Shown: positions 38,851 to 46,892 of the stretch, in pieces
Layout: every line of letters starts with the position of its first letter
How positions within the stretch are numbered: the first letter of the stretch is position 1
Assembly: GCA_024742275.1 (NCBI GenBank)
Contig: JANSYS010000002.1
Span: forward strand, 248,001 to 312,000
Direction of reading: 5' to 3'
Length of the DNA stretch: 64,000 bases
Source of the DNA: Alphaproteobacteria bacterium
GTDB taxonomy: Bacteria; Pseudomonadota; Alphaproteobacteria; Thalassobaculales; Thalassobaculaceae
Made by a program: the position numbers and the translations under genes
Notes under the pieces: model-generated
Seen by the model: only the letters and a program-made list of their open reading frames with translations
Databases searched by the model: none
What the model was told of the DNA's origin: nothing

Positions 38851-39774
38851 TCAGGCGTCGACCGTACGGCCGATTGCCTTCGCCACCGGTCGGCAGGCCT
38901 TCATGATGTCGTCGAACTGCTCCAGGCTCGAGCACTGCAGCGGATCGACGGCGGCATTCTTCGGATCCGGATGGACCTCGAGCATCAGACCGTCGGCGCC
39001 GGCGGCGATCGAGGCCAGCATCATCGACTTGACCCAGGGCTGCCAGAAGGTGGCGTGCGACGGATCGCTCATGACCGGCAGGTGGGTAACCTCCTGGGCC
39101 GCCGGGATCACCTGCAGGTCGAGCAGGAAGCGCGAGGTCTCCCTGTGGGTGTGGTTGGCCACGACGCCGCGTTCGCACAACACGATCTTCTGTTCCTGGC
39201 CGAGCCTGTCGTGCTCCAGCGCGATGTACTCCGCCGCCATCAGCCAGTCGCGCAGGCTGGAGCCGTAGCCACGCTTCAGCATGACCGGCATGCCGGTCTT
39301 CCCGACCTCGGTCAGGAGCGGATAGTTCTGCATGTTCCGGGTGCCGATCTGCAGCATGTCGCAGTTCGCCGCCACGACGTCGATCTTCGAGATCTCCATG
39401 ACCTCGGTGACGATCGGCAGACCGGTCTCCTGCTTGGCGATCTGCAGCCATTTCAGCCCGTCCTCGCGCGGTTCGAAGAATTTCGGTGAGCGATAGGGGA
39501 AGGTCAACGGCTTGAACGCGCCGCCGCGTAGCATGTGGCCGCCTGATTTCTTGATGCCGATCGCGGTCTTAACGATCAGATCTTCGTTCTCGACCGTGTT
39601 CGGCCCGGCCAGAACCGGCACGAGGTCGCCGCCGAACTCCACACCGGCAACGGTGATCTTGGTGCGATGTTCCGGGCTTTTCTTGGCGACCAGCGGAATC
39701 TTGTTCTCGATGTCGTCCCGGCTCAGGTCCTTGCCTGGGAACTTGTTGTCTACGCCCGTGTTGGTGCCGGTCAT
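38851..39774 (-). CDS. DAHP/KDO8P-synthase-family enzyme with atypical active site
   Basis: A 307-residue PEP-condensing TIM barrel of the class I-beta DAHP synthase/KDO8P synthase family. Strong family segments are MLRGGAFKP, LPIVTEVMEI, LQIGTRNMQNYPLLTEVGKT, VMLKRGYGSSLRDWLMAAEY, VLCERGV, LPVMSDPSHAT and LMLEVHPDP. His240, Glu266 and Asp277 stand at the metal-ligand positions, but the Cys ligand (GPCS in DAHP synthases) is Asn59 in LAGPNTVENE, as in metal-independent KDO8P synthases. The aldehyde-phosphate motif KPRTSPY is changed to KPLTFPY (88-94). It therefore probably joins PEP to an aldose other than erythrose-4-phosphate. The ATG overlaps the upstream epimerase stop as ATGA, and the aroE-like gene follows after 49 nt. 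Confidence 0.85.
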   Translation of the reverse strand: MTGTNTGVDNKFPGKDLSRDDIENKIPLVAKKSPEHRTKITVAGVEFGGDLVPVLAGPNTVENEDLIVKTAIGIKKSGGHMLRGGAFKPLTFPYRSPKFFEPREDGLKWLQIAKQETGLPIVTEVMEISKIDVVAANCDMLQIGTRNMQNYPLLTEVGKTGMPVMLKRGYGSSLRDWLMAAEYIALEHDRLGQEQKIVLCERGVVANHTHRETSRFLLDLQVIPAAQEVTHLPVMSDPSHATFWQPWVKSMMLASIAAGADGLMLEVHPDPKNAAVDPLQCSSLEQFDDIMKACRPVAKAIGRTVDA

Positions 39775-40748
39775 CGCCGTTTCCTCGCTGATTGACGTTG
39801 CGCGTCGCCTGTAAGCCTGGAAGAGGCTGTTCGCTCGGTTCGTCTTTCCGGGCCGCAGTGTACCTCGGAAGCGAGCATTTTGCCGAAACGGCATAGGACG
39901 CTCGCAGGCGATTGCGGAGCCATGCCAAGCGCGATCGCTGGGCCAGGGTCGATAATCGGGGCGCCGTGCGGAGCTTCTCGGAACCTTAGGGACGGCTTGC
40001 AACCGAGACCAGCGGCGATCGCCTCGACGGCTGCGACAACGGTGATCGGCGGATGGGTCGCCGGGGACACTGCAACGAAACCGTCAATCGTCTTCGCCAG
40101 AAGGGCTGCGAACACGGCCAGGGTCTCTGCGTCGACGACCGCATTGTAGGGACTTTGCGGATTGAACACCGTCACAGGCTCGCCGCGCAGCAGTGTCGCT
40201 GCGGCAGCGGCCGGGAAGTTGTCGTGGGCGCCACACCCGACAACCGCGGGCAGTCTTAGCACGGCCGCCCCAGCCAGGCGTCCGTCATCGACGGCAGCGG
40301 CCACCGCCCGTTCCGCCGCTTGCTTTGATTCGCCGTAAGGCGTGGCCGGCGCCAACGGGGTATCGGCATCTATCAACGCGCAGTTGGGCCGGCCGTAGAC
40401 CGCCTGCGACGACATGTAGATCAAACGCCCGCCTTTGCGGGCGGCGAGGTCGATTGCGCCCTGCACGAGGCGCGCGTTTGTGCTCTTCAGAGCGTCGGGG
40501 TTCTCTACCCGTGACGGCAGGGCAGCGGCGCAGTCTATGACCGCGTCGACCTGCAGGCCCTGCGCCGGGGGTCCGGCATCGCGATCGGGATCCCAGCCAT
40601 GGCGGACGGTTCCGGGAACGGCGGTCCGGGAGGATCTGGCAATCCTGTGAACGCGGACGCCTGACGCCACCAGTGTCCGGACGATCACACCGCCGAGAAA
40701 TCCCGCAGCGCCGGTGACGGCCACGGTCGGTTCAAACTTGTTGGTCAT
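39771..40748 (-). CDS. NAD-dependent epimerase/dehydratase
   Basis: A 325-residue extended short-chain dehydrogenase acting on nucleotide sugars or sugar derivatives. The NAD loop is VAVTGAAGFLGGVIVRTL near residue 10. A Ser-Tyr-Lys triad is suggested by LIYMSSQAVYG and PYGESKQAAER (Tyr-Gly-Glu-Ser-Lys). The substrate half is Ala/Pro-rich and ends with a basic tail (SRLTGDAQRQSARKRR). It is the first gene of the minus-strand operon and shares a 67-nt divergent promoter region with the methyltransferase gene. Its place before the synthase suggests that it shapes the aldose that is condensed with PEP. Confidence 0.85.
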   Translation of the reverse strand: MTNKFEPTVAVTGAAGFLGGVIVRTLVASGVRVHRIARSSRTAVPGTVRHGWDPDRDAGPPAQGLQVDAVIDCAAALPSRVENPDALKSTNARLVQGAIDLAARKGGRLIYMSSQAVYGRPNCALIDADTPLAPATPYGESKQAAERAVAAAVDDGRLAGAAVLRLPAVVGCGAHDNFPAAAAATLLRGEPVTVFNPQSPYNAVVDAETLAVFAALLAKTIDGFVAVSPATHPPITVVAAVEAIAAGLGCKPSLRFREAPHGAPIIDPGPAIALGMAPQSPASVLCRFGKMLASEVHCGPERRTERTASSRLTGDAQRQSARKRR

Positions 40749-40815
40749 CGCGTCCTTGTTCGATCACACTGATATTACTACAGCATCGACGCGTGCATCC
40801 GGTAACGAGGCCAGA
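40749..40815. promoter_or_regulatory. Divergent promoter region between two glycan operons
   Basis: Only 67 nt separate the start codons of the epimerase (minus) and the methyltransferase (plus). The segment holds an AT-rich core around GATATTACTAC and an ACGAGG ribosome box for the plus gene. Both transcripts must start here or inside the opposite gene, so the two operons are probably co-regulated. No operator sequence is obvious. Confidence 0.5.
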
Positions 40816-41979
40816 ATGGCGGATATTTGCCCCATATGCGAGGCGGAAGGCGCGCCGCCGGTCTATTCCTCGGAGGTGCAGCTTTTCTGGGTCGTTGCCG
40901 ATCCGTCCCTTACGAACAGGTTCGTCGATCTTGCACTCCGTCAATGCGGGGACTGCGGCCACGTTTTCAACGGCGATCTGCCGACGGCCACAATCGAAGA
41001 AATCTACCGCCGCCAGACGCTGACGAACCGGCCTGTCTCCAAGGCCATGGCACAGCGCTACGATTCTCTGGTCGAGTTGCTGGGGCGCCACCGGCTGGTC
41101 GGAAAGAGAATACTGGAGGTCGGTGGCGGAACCGGCTCGCTGGCGGTGCTGCTGGCCGGGCTAGGCAGCGCGGTTACCGTTGTCGAGCCGAACGAATCCC
41201 TTCCGGAACTGCTCGCAGATGCTGCGGGCGATATCCGGCTGATCAACAGCTTCTTCGGCCCCGAGACCCTGGACGAGACATTCGACGGGGTGATCTGCCG
41301 CCAGGTCGTTGAACACATCGCCGACGTCAGGTCATTTGTCCGGGCGCTCGGGGCTGCGGTTGCGCCCGGCGGCTTCGTCTATGTCGAGGTGCCAACTCTG
41401 GAATTCATCGCCGCGACCGGCGCCTACATGGACGTTCACGTGCAGCATCTGCACTACATGGATGCGGCCGCCCGCCGGAGACTGCTGGCGGATGCCGGAC
41501 TGCGGATCGTGGCGACTCACGAGATCATGGGCGGTCACGATATCGGCATGCTCGCGGTGCCCGACCCGGCGGTCGAGCGGCCCAACTGGGCGCGGCGACC
41601 CACCTCCATAGATCGCTTGCCCGAGCGCCGCGCCAACCATCGCGCCGCACTGGAGGAGCTCGCATGCGACCCGGATCGTAGCGCGGTCTATGCCGCGACC
41701 TCTCAGGGAGTGACGTTCTATTCGCTCTTCCAGCCCGACCGCGGGCCGCGAACCTTCATTGACGATAACCCTGACAATGTCGGTCGTTTCGTCTACGGAC
41801 GTGGGGGAACGGCGGAAATCTGTCCGCGGAGCGGCACCCTGCTGGACGGACTGGATGACATCTTCATCGGCGCCTATCACCACGAGGCGTCGATCCGGGA
41901 AAAGTTGAACGAAAAGGGGTTTAAAGGCCGGCTTTGGTCGGTCGACCCTCATCGGCCGACGATCGAGCGCCTTACATGA
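40816..41979 (+). CDS. SAM methyltransferase with N-terminal zinc-binding motif
   Basis: A 387-residue three-part methyltransferase. The N-terminal Cys motifs (CPICEAEGAPP and CGDCGHVFNG) form the Methyltransf_13-type zinc site. The SAM loop is ILEVGGGTGSLAVLLAGLG, then VVEPNESLPELLADAAG. The C-terminal domain (YAATSQGVTFYSLF, then TFIDDNPDNVGRFVYG) corresponds to the C-methyltransferase C-terminal fold used on NDP-ketosugars, but the nucleotide-like loop is changed compared with the second such enzyme at 59692. ATG 40816 with ACGAGG upstream. Its stop overlaps the FkbM gene as ATGA. The acceptor is probably a sugar or peptidyl carrier; unknown. Confidence 0.8.
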   Translation: MADICPICEAEGAPPVYSSEVQLFWVVADPSLTNRFVDLALRQCGDCGHVFNGDLPTATIEEIYRRQTLTNRPVSKAMAQRYDSLVELLGRHRLVGKRILEVGGGTGSLAVLLAGLGSAVTVVEPNESLPELLADAAGDIRLINSFFGPETLDETFDGVICRQVVEHIADVRSFVRALGAAVAPGGFVYVEVPTLEFIAATGAYMDVHVQHLHYMDAAARRRLLADAGLRIVATHEIMGGHDIGMLAVPDPAVERPNWARRPTSIDRLPERRANHRAALEELACDPDRSAVYAATSQGVTFYSLFQPDRGPRTFIDDNPDNVGRFVYGRGGTAEICPRSGTLLDGLDDIFIGAYHHEASIREKLNEKGFKGRLWSVDPHRPTIERLT

Positions 41980-42965
41980 CAACTGAAGCTCCTTTGCCGA
42001 ATGCTCCCCTGTGGACGACGTCCGTCGTGGATGTCGGCGCCCGATACGGGATCCATCCGTCTTGGCGGAGCTTCGAAGCGCCGCTGGCCTACACTATGTT
42101 CGAGCCGGAACCCGAGGAGGCGGCACGTCTGGCCGCCAAATACGCGGCGCGTGCCGAGGTCTCCGTGCAACCCCATGCCCTTGGCGCGCACCCGGACGCC
42201 ATCTGCACGCTTTGGATGACCGCTCATCGGGGCTATGTCGGCGCCCACAAGCCCAATCCCGACAGTCTTTGGTTCGGCCAGATCCGACGCGACGAAGGTG
42301 TGGTTGAAGGCAAGATCGAGGTCCGAAGCACCACGATGGATCGCGTGGTCGCCGAACAGGGAGGGCGTGCAGATTTCCTCAAAGTCGACGTCGAGGGCGA
42401 GGAACTCGCGGTCCTGCAGGGGGCGGCGCGAACCTTGGAACGGGTCTTGGCCCTCCGGGTAGAGGTCCAGTTCGACGAGTCCTTCAGGCGACAGACAGCC
42501 TCGGAGATCCTGAACTGCGCAATCGACGGCCACAGGTTTCGGCTCATGCGCTTCGACTACGGCGGCCGCGGCCAGCCGCTCAGCTATCTGGTGGGGGGAG
42601 AGCGTTACGGCGTTCTCACAGGGTGCGACGCAGTCTTTGCGCGGCGCCCGGAGACGGTCGCCGATTGGGGCGGCGAAGAGGCGGTCGCAGGATTGTGCAA
42701 GCTTGCCGTTTTCGCCCTGCGCAATGATATGGCCGACTATGCCGTGGTCTGCCTGGAGCAATTGGTCGAGCTAGGCGGCTGGCCGGCGGAGGAGCCCGAA
42801 CTCAGACGTTACCTCCGCAAGCTGTTCACTTTGGCGGCCTTGCACGCCCGGTCGGTTTCGGGTGACCTGTACGAGCAAGCCCGTGCGGACTACGAACGAT
42901 TCTTCGGCGAGACGATGCTCGAGCGTCATGAGGTGTTCGCGAGCGACTGGATGAACCCGGGATGA
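41976..42965 (+). CDS. FkbM family methyltransferase
   Basis: A 329-residue protein with an FkbM-type SAM-dependent O-methyltransferase domain in residues 10-210. The start of the fold is VVDVGARYGIHPSWRSF, then YTMFEPEPEEAARLAA, with the catalytic-side motifs RADFLKVDVEGEELAVLQGA and VLALRVEVQFDESFRR. The extra C-terminal 100 residues (helical, AVFALRNDMADYAVVCLEQL) resemble TPR-like helices. Such enzymes methylate sugars in surface glycans. The ATG overlaps the stop of the preceding gene as ATGA, and the next gene starts 8 nt after it. Confidence 0.85.
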   Translation: MTTEAPLPNAPLWTTSVVDVGARYGIHPSWRSFEAPLAYTMFEPEPEEAARLAAKYAARAEVSVQPHALGAHPDAICTLWMTAHRGYVGAHKPNPDSLWFGQIRRDEGVVEGKIEVRSTTMDRVVAEQGGRADFLKVDVEGEELAVLQGAARTLERVLALRVEVQFDESFRRQTASEILNCAIDGHRFRLMRFDYGGRGQPLSYLVGGERYGVLTGCDAVFARRPETVADWGGEEAVAGLCKLAVFALRNDMADYAVVCLEQLVELGGWPAEEPELRRYLRKLFTLAALHARSVSGDLYEQARADYERFFGETMLERHEVFASDWMNPG

Positions 42966-42972
42966 CGCCGCA

Positions 42973-44037
42973 ATGACGCCTCCTCAGAGCGATACACCCA
43001 CGGCGCAGGGCGACGACCGGCCTTCGTCTGTCGCCCCGCCGACTTTTACCCCGGCGATCTTCGCGATCTACGATCTGGCGGTAAGCCCGGTCACCTTCGA
43101 CGTCATGAACTTCTTCGCATTCGCAAACATGTGGACGCTGCGGTCAGGCGCCGCCGGCTACAATGTGATCTTCGTCGTTGGGCCGGATGGCGGGTTCCGA
43201 GACCTCACCCCGAAGGACAAGAGCCTCGATCCGTACGAAAAGGTCTGGCGGCTGCGGCATATCATGGCTGCCCATGGTCATATCGCAAAGCGTTGCCTGG
43301 GGGTGTCGACCTATCATCGGCGCGAGGACTTCGCGCAGATGTTGCGGGCGATTCACCCGGATCAGATGTTCCCGCCGGGCTACACACTGACGAATCCGCG
43401 AACGCCTTTCATGCTGCCCGACCTGTTCCGTCAGAACCTGACCCTTGAGGAGATGGACACCTTCGCGCCCCATCCAGCGGCACTGCGGAAGGTCGAGTCC
43501 TGGCTCCATAGGCACGCGCCAAGGGGGCGGCCGGTCTCCCTTACCTTGCGGACCTCGACCATCGAGACGGCGCGCAATTCAAATATCCCAGCCTGGATCG
43601 AAGCCGCTGGCCGGATCCGGGACCGTGGATTCGACCCGATCATCCTTCCGGATACCGACCAGGTCACCACGGGCGAGCATGCCGGGGCCTTCGGCGATGT
43701 CGCCAGCTACCCTCTGGGTGCGATCGATTTGGAGCTTCGTGCCGCGCTCTACAGCCTTTGTGCGATCAATCTGGCGGACAACGGGGGACCGGCGTTCATC
43801 AACTATTTCATGGGCACGTCCAGCGCGGTGTGCTTCCTGCCGGTGGAGAAGCTTCCAGAGGTAGTGACCATGACCGGGCGCGGAATCGAACGGTTGGCCG
43901 AATTGCTCGGCGTTGCTCCCTACGAGAGTTTTCCCGGCACGACCCCGGCCCGTCGGTTCGTCTGGAAACCGGATACGGTCGACAACATCATGGACGCATT
44001 CGATGCCGCCGCAGAATACCTTGCCATCCAGCCCTGA
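42973..44037 (+). CDS. Uncharacterised protein, possible glycosyltransferase
   Basis: A 354-residue soluble protein in the glycan operon. After a Pro-rich start it has a Rossmann-like N-half (FDVMNFFAFANMWTLRSGAA, NVIFVVGPDGGFRDLTPKDK) and a second half (SLTLRTSTIETARNSNIPAW, GFDPIILPDTDQVTTGEHAG, INLADNGGPAFINYFMGTS). The last segment looks like the nucleotide-sugar site of GT-B enzymes such as family 9 or fucosyltransferases (N-G-G-P followed by hydrophobic helix). I do not recognise a defined family. It is flanked by methyltransferase and GT4 genes and starts 8 nt after the FkbM stop. Confidence 0.6.
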   Translation: MTPPQSDTPTAQGDDRPSSVAPPTFTPAIFAIYDLAVSPVTFDVMNFFAFANMWTLRSGAAGYNVIFVVGPDGGFRDLTPKDKSLDPYEKVWRLRHIMAAHGHIAKRCLGVSTYHRREDFAQMLRAIHPDQMFPPGYTLTNPRTPFMLPDLFRQNLTLEEMDTFAPHPAALRKVESWLHRHAPRGRPVSLTLRTSTIETARNSNIPAWIEAAGRIRDRGFDPIILPDTDQVTTGEHAGAFGDVASYPLGAIDLELRAALYSLCAINLADNGGPAFINYFMGTSSAVCFLPVEKLPEVVTMTGRGIERLAELLGVAPYESFPGTTPARRFVWKPDTVDNIMDAFDAAAEYLAIQP

Positions 44038-44047
44038 GGCCCGCGAC

Positions 44048-45730
44048 GTGACAGCTCCGAACGCGGCGCTGCTGTATCATCCGGACTCGTTTCAGGTGAA
44101 GCGGCACGAGCTGAAGGGCCGGCATGTCGCCAGCGCAAGCTTCTTGAAGGGCTTCGTGCGTCACGGCGGCACCGACTCGGTGATCGCAGCCGTCTCCGAT
44201 CCGGCGTTCCGGGCGCCCTTCACCGAGGCGGTTGCCGAGTACTGGCCGGGGACGTCCGCAGACCCAATGCCTCGGGCTGATACGGTGTCTGTCACCGACC
44301 ACGCCCGCCTCGCTTCGATTGGCACCCTGATGTGCGCCGATCCGATGCTGTCGCCCTTTGCCGCCCGACGGATGTCGGTCGGCAACCGGGCCTACTCCCT
44401 GTGCGGGATCACCCATACGATATCGAGCAAGGGGGTCCAGGCCGGGCTGGCTGCATACCTCACGGCTCCCCTGCAACCCTGGGATGCCTTGATCTGCACG
44501 TCGCGGGCGGTTCGCGACGCCGTTCGAGGCATGCAGGAACGCTATGCTGAGAAGCTGGAGGCGGCGTCAGGCACCCGGCCAAAGCAAGTGACGCGTCTGG
44601 CGACGATCCCGCTCGGGCTTGAAGCGGATTTCTACGCCGCACAGGGCAGCGATTCGCAGGCGAGAGCCGCGATGCGGAGCCGATTGGGGGTGGCAGAGGA
44701 TGACATCGTCTTGCTGTTCCTCGGCCGTCTGGCCTTTCACGCCAAGGCCCACCCCTATCCGATGTATGTGGCCGTCCAGCGCGCGCAGGAGAAGCTGAAG
44801 GCCCATGGGCGTCGGCTGCACCTCCTTCTGACCGGTCAGTTCGCCAACAATCACGTGGAGCCCGATTTCCGCGCCTCGGCGGCCGAGGCGTGTCCCGATG
44901 TGCCGGTCCATTTTCAAGACGGGACGCCGGGCCCCGAATCCTGGGCGAGCTGGGCGGCCGCCGATATCTTCATCTCGCTGTCGGACAACATCCAGGAGAG
45001 CTTCGGCATCACGCCGATCGAGGCGATGGCTGCGGGGCTGCCCTGCATCGTCAGCGACTGGGACGGTTACAAGGACACCACGCCCGATCAGGAGGTGGGG
45101 TTCCGAGTCCCCACCCGTATGGCGCCGCCGGGGTCCGCAGTTGGTCTGGCCGAGGCCTATGAGAACGACACCTTGAGCTACGATCGGTTTGTCGGCACGG
45201 CTTGCCTGATGACCGAAGTGGATGTGGCGTCGGCGGCTGAGGCGGTTTACCGGCTCGCTGCCAGTCCCGAGATGCGCCGGCGCATGGGTGCGGCTGGTCA
45301 GGCGCGGGCGCGAACCGTCTATGACTGGTCGGTCATAGTCCCGAGATATCAGGAGCTTTGGGCGGAACTCGCCGAGATCCGTGCCTCGGCGGCGGAGTAT
45401 GTACCGGTGCCGGCGCGGCCGACGCCCGTGGTAGAGGATCCGATGATGGTCTTCGCCGGCTATGCTTCCGACCGGATCGACGGCGCGACCCGGGTGACGG
45501 CGGTGCAGGGACGCGATGTGGTCCAACGGTTGCTGGCCAACAACATCAACAATTTCACACCGGGCTTGGTGTTCGATGCGGCGAATGCCTGCGCCCTGCA
45601 TGACCGCATCGCGGCTGGAACGGTCGCGCTGTCGGATCTGGCGAAGACGGTCCCCGCGAACGTCCGTCAGAAACTGGTGCGGACCGTGATCTGGATGGCC
45701 AAGTTCGGGGCTGTATCCTTGTCGCGGTAG
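44048..45730 (+). CDS. Glycosyltransferase family 4
   Basis: A 560-residue GT-B retaining glycosyltransferase. The donor-binding part contains LGVAEDDIVLLFLGRLAFHA, HLLLTGQFANNHVEPDFRAS and the E-x7-E motif in ESFGITPIEAMAAGLPCIVS. The N-terminal domain starts APNAALLYHPDSFQV and the C-terminal 100 residues are extra. A GTG start at 44048, 10 nt after the preceding stop, has GAGG upstream and gives the family-like N-terminus; the open frame upstream overlaps the preceding gene. The sugar and acceptor cannot be read. The shape (large, no membrane helix) suits addition of a sugar to a lipid-linked or protein-bound glycan. Confidence 0.85.
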   Translation: MTAPNAALLYHPDSFQVKRHELKGRHVASASFLKGFVRHGGTDSVIAAVSDPAFRAPFTEAVAEYWPGTSADPMPRADTVSVTDHARLASIGTLMCADPMLSPFAARRMSVGNRAYSLCGITHTISSKGVQAGLAAYLTAPLQPWDALICTSRAVRDAVRGMQERYAEKLEAASGTRPKQVTRLATIPLGLEADFYAAQGSDSQARAAMRSRLGVAEDDIVLLFLGRLAFHAKAHPYPMYVAVQRAQEKLKAHGRRLHLLLTGQFANNHVEPDFRASAAEACPDVPVHFQDGTPGPESWASWAAADIFISLSDNIQESFGITPIEAMAAGLPCIVSDWDGYKDTTPDQEVGFRVPTRMAPPGSAVGLAEAYENDTLSYDRFVGTACLMTEVDVASAAEAVYRLAASPEMRRRMGAAGQARARTVYDWSVIVPRYQELWAELAEIRASAAEYVPVPARPTPVVEDPMMVFAGYASDRIDGATRVTAVQGRDVVQRLLANNINNFTPGLVFDAANACALHDRIAAGTVALSDLAKTVPANVRQKLVRTVIWMAKFGAVSLSR

Positions 45731-45812
45731 GCGCACCGTCGACAGAAGCGGCCGAATCACCGAATTCTTCTCCGGGTCGGCACGAAGCGGGCGACAAGGG
45801 AGGCTAGAGACC

Positions 45813-46877
45813 ATGGACAGGCGTTTTAAAGTCGCGGTTCTGGGGTGCGGGCGCGTGTCGAACCGATATCGAGAGGTGTTGGCCGACGAACTGGCCGACC
45901 GAGTGGAAGTCGTCGGAGCTTGCGACCAACGTGCTGAAAGAGCGGAGGGATTCGTTGCGGCGACCGGTGGCAAGGCGGTCGCCGATCTGGAGAGTCTGGT
46001 CGCTCTGGCGCCGGATCTGGTCTGCATCCTGACGGAATCCGGCAACCACGCCAGGGACGCTCTCGCCCTCCTCGATCGCGGATGTAACGTTCTCATCGAG
46101 AAACCCGTCGCCCTCCGGATCGAGGACGCAGAAGCGATCCGCGACGCGGCGAAACGAGCGGGACTGACCGCGGCCGTGGTCAAGCAGAACCGGTACAATC
46201 CGGCAATGCGCTTCGTGCGGGAGAAGGTCGAATCCGGCGCCTTCGGCAGGCTGATTTCGGCAGAAGTCCGGGTCCATTGGTGCCGCTATCAGGACTACTA
46301 CGACGATGGCTGGCACGGTACCTGGAAGATGGATGGCGGCGTGCTGGCCCAGCAGGCGATTCATCATCTGGACGCGCTGCAATGGCTGGGCGGTCCGATC
46401 GCTCGGGTCTGTGCCGTGGGCCACGCTCTGGCCAACCGTCTGGAGGCCGAGGACACGGCGGCGGCCGTGGTCGAGTTCGAGTCGGGAGCGGTCGGTACGA
46501 TCGTCGCGACCACCGCGGCTCGGGATCGGGATTTCGAGGCTTCCGTCCAACTGGTGGGTACAAACGCCCGCGCCAAGGTCGGGGGTTCCGCGCTGAACCG
46601 GCTGGAGAACTGGTTTTGCGTGACGGCGGACCTTTCAGATCAGGACGCCCAGGAGCGCTACAGCCAGGAGGTGCCGTCCAGCTATGGCCTGGGCCACGGT
46701 CCGCTGATCCAAGACGTTTTGGCTGCTGTCGCGGATAGGACTCCGCCGCCGGTAGATGTGGATTCGGCGATGCAGTCCCTCCGCCTTATGCACGCCCTCT
46801 ATGCCAGTATGGAAAGCGGCGGTTGGGTCGCCTTGAAGCAAGGCCCGGTGTCGGACAGGCTTGGCCTGACCGCCTGA
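45813..46877 (+). CDS. Gfo/Idh/MocA family oxidoreductase
   Basis: A 354-residue NAD(P)-dependent dehydrogenase. The nucleotide loop is VAVLGCGRVSNRYREVL and the Lys-containing motif CNVLIEKPVALRIEDAEAIR is the EKP active-site segment. DGGWH-like and HHLDALQWLGGPI give the His/Asp part (GGVLAQQAIHHLDALQWL). In polysaccharide loci such enzymes oxidise C3 of UDP-GlcNAc(A) derivatives (WlbA/WbpB type) or reduce ketosugars, which is likely here. The ATG at 45813 has AAGGGAGG upstream. It converges with the mutase gene, the stops being 15 nt apart. Confidence 0.88.
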   Translation: MDRRFKVAVLGCGRVSNRYREVLADELADRVEVVGACDQRAERAEGFVAATGGKAVADLESLVALAPDLVCILTESGNHARDALALLDRGCNVLIEKPVALRIEDAEAIRDAAKRAGLTAAVVKQNRYNPAMRFVREKVESGAFGRLISAEVRVHWCRYQDYYDDGWHGTWKMDGGVLAQQAIHHLDALQWLGGPIARVCAVGHALANRLEAEDTAAAVVEFESGAVGTIVATTAARDRDFEASVQLVGTNARAKVGGSALNRLENWFCVTADLSDQDAQERYSQEVPSSYGLGHGPLIQDVLAAVADRTPPPVDVDSAMQSLRLMHALYASMESGGWVALKQGPVSDRLGLTA

Positions 46878-46892
46878 CGCCGCCGGCGGTGA

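Noticed and set aside
38851-39774. Housekeeping DAHP synthase for aromatic amino acids
   Set aside because: The active-site changes (Asn59, KPLTF) and the sugar-operon context argue against this simple reading, although the overall family is the same. Kept as an alternative only.
44006-44047. Upstream ATG at 44003 as start of the GT4 gene
   Set aside because: It overlaps the end of the preceding gene and adds residues without family character; the GTG at 44048 has a better ribosome site.
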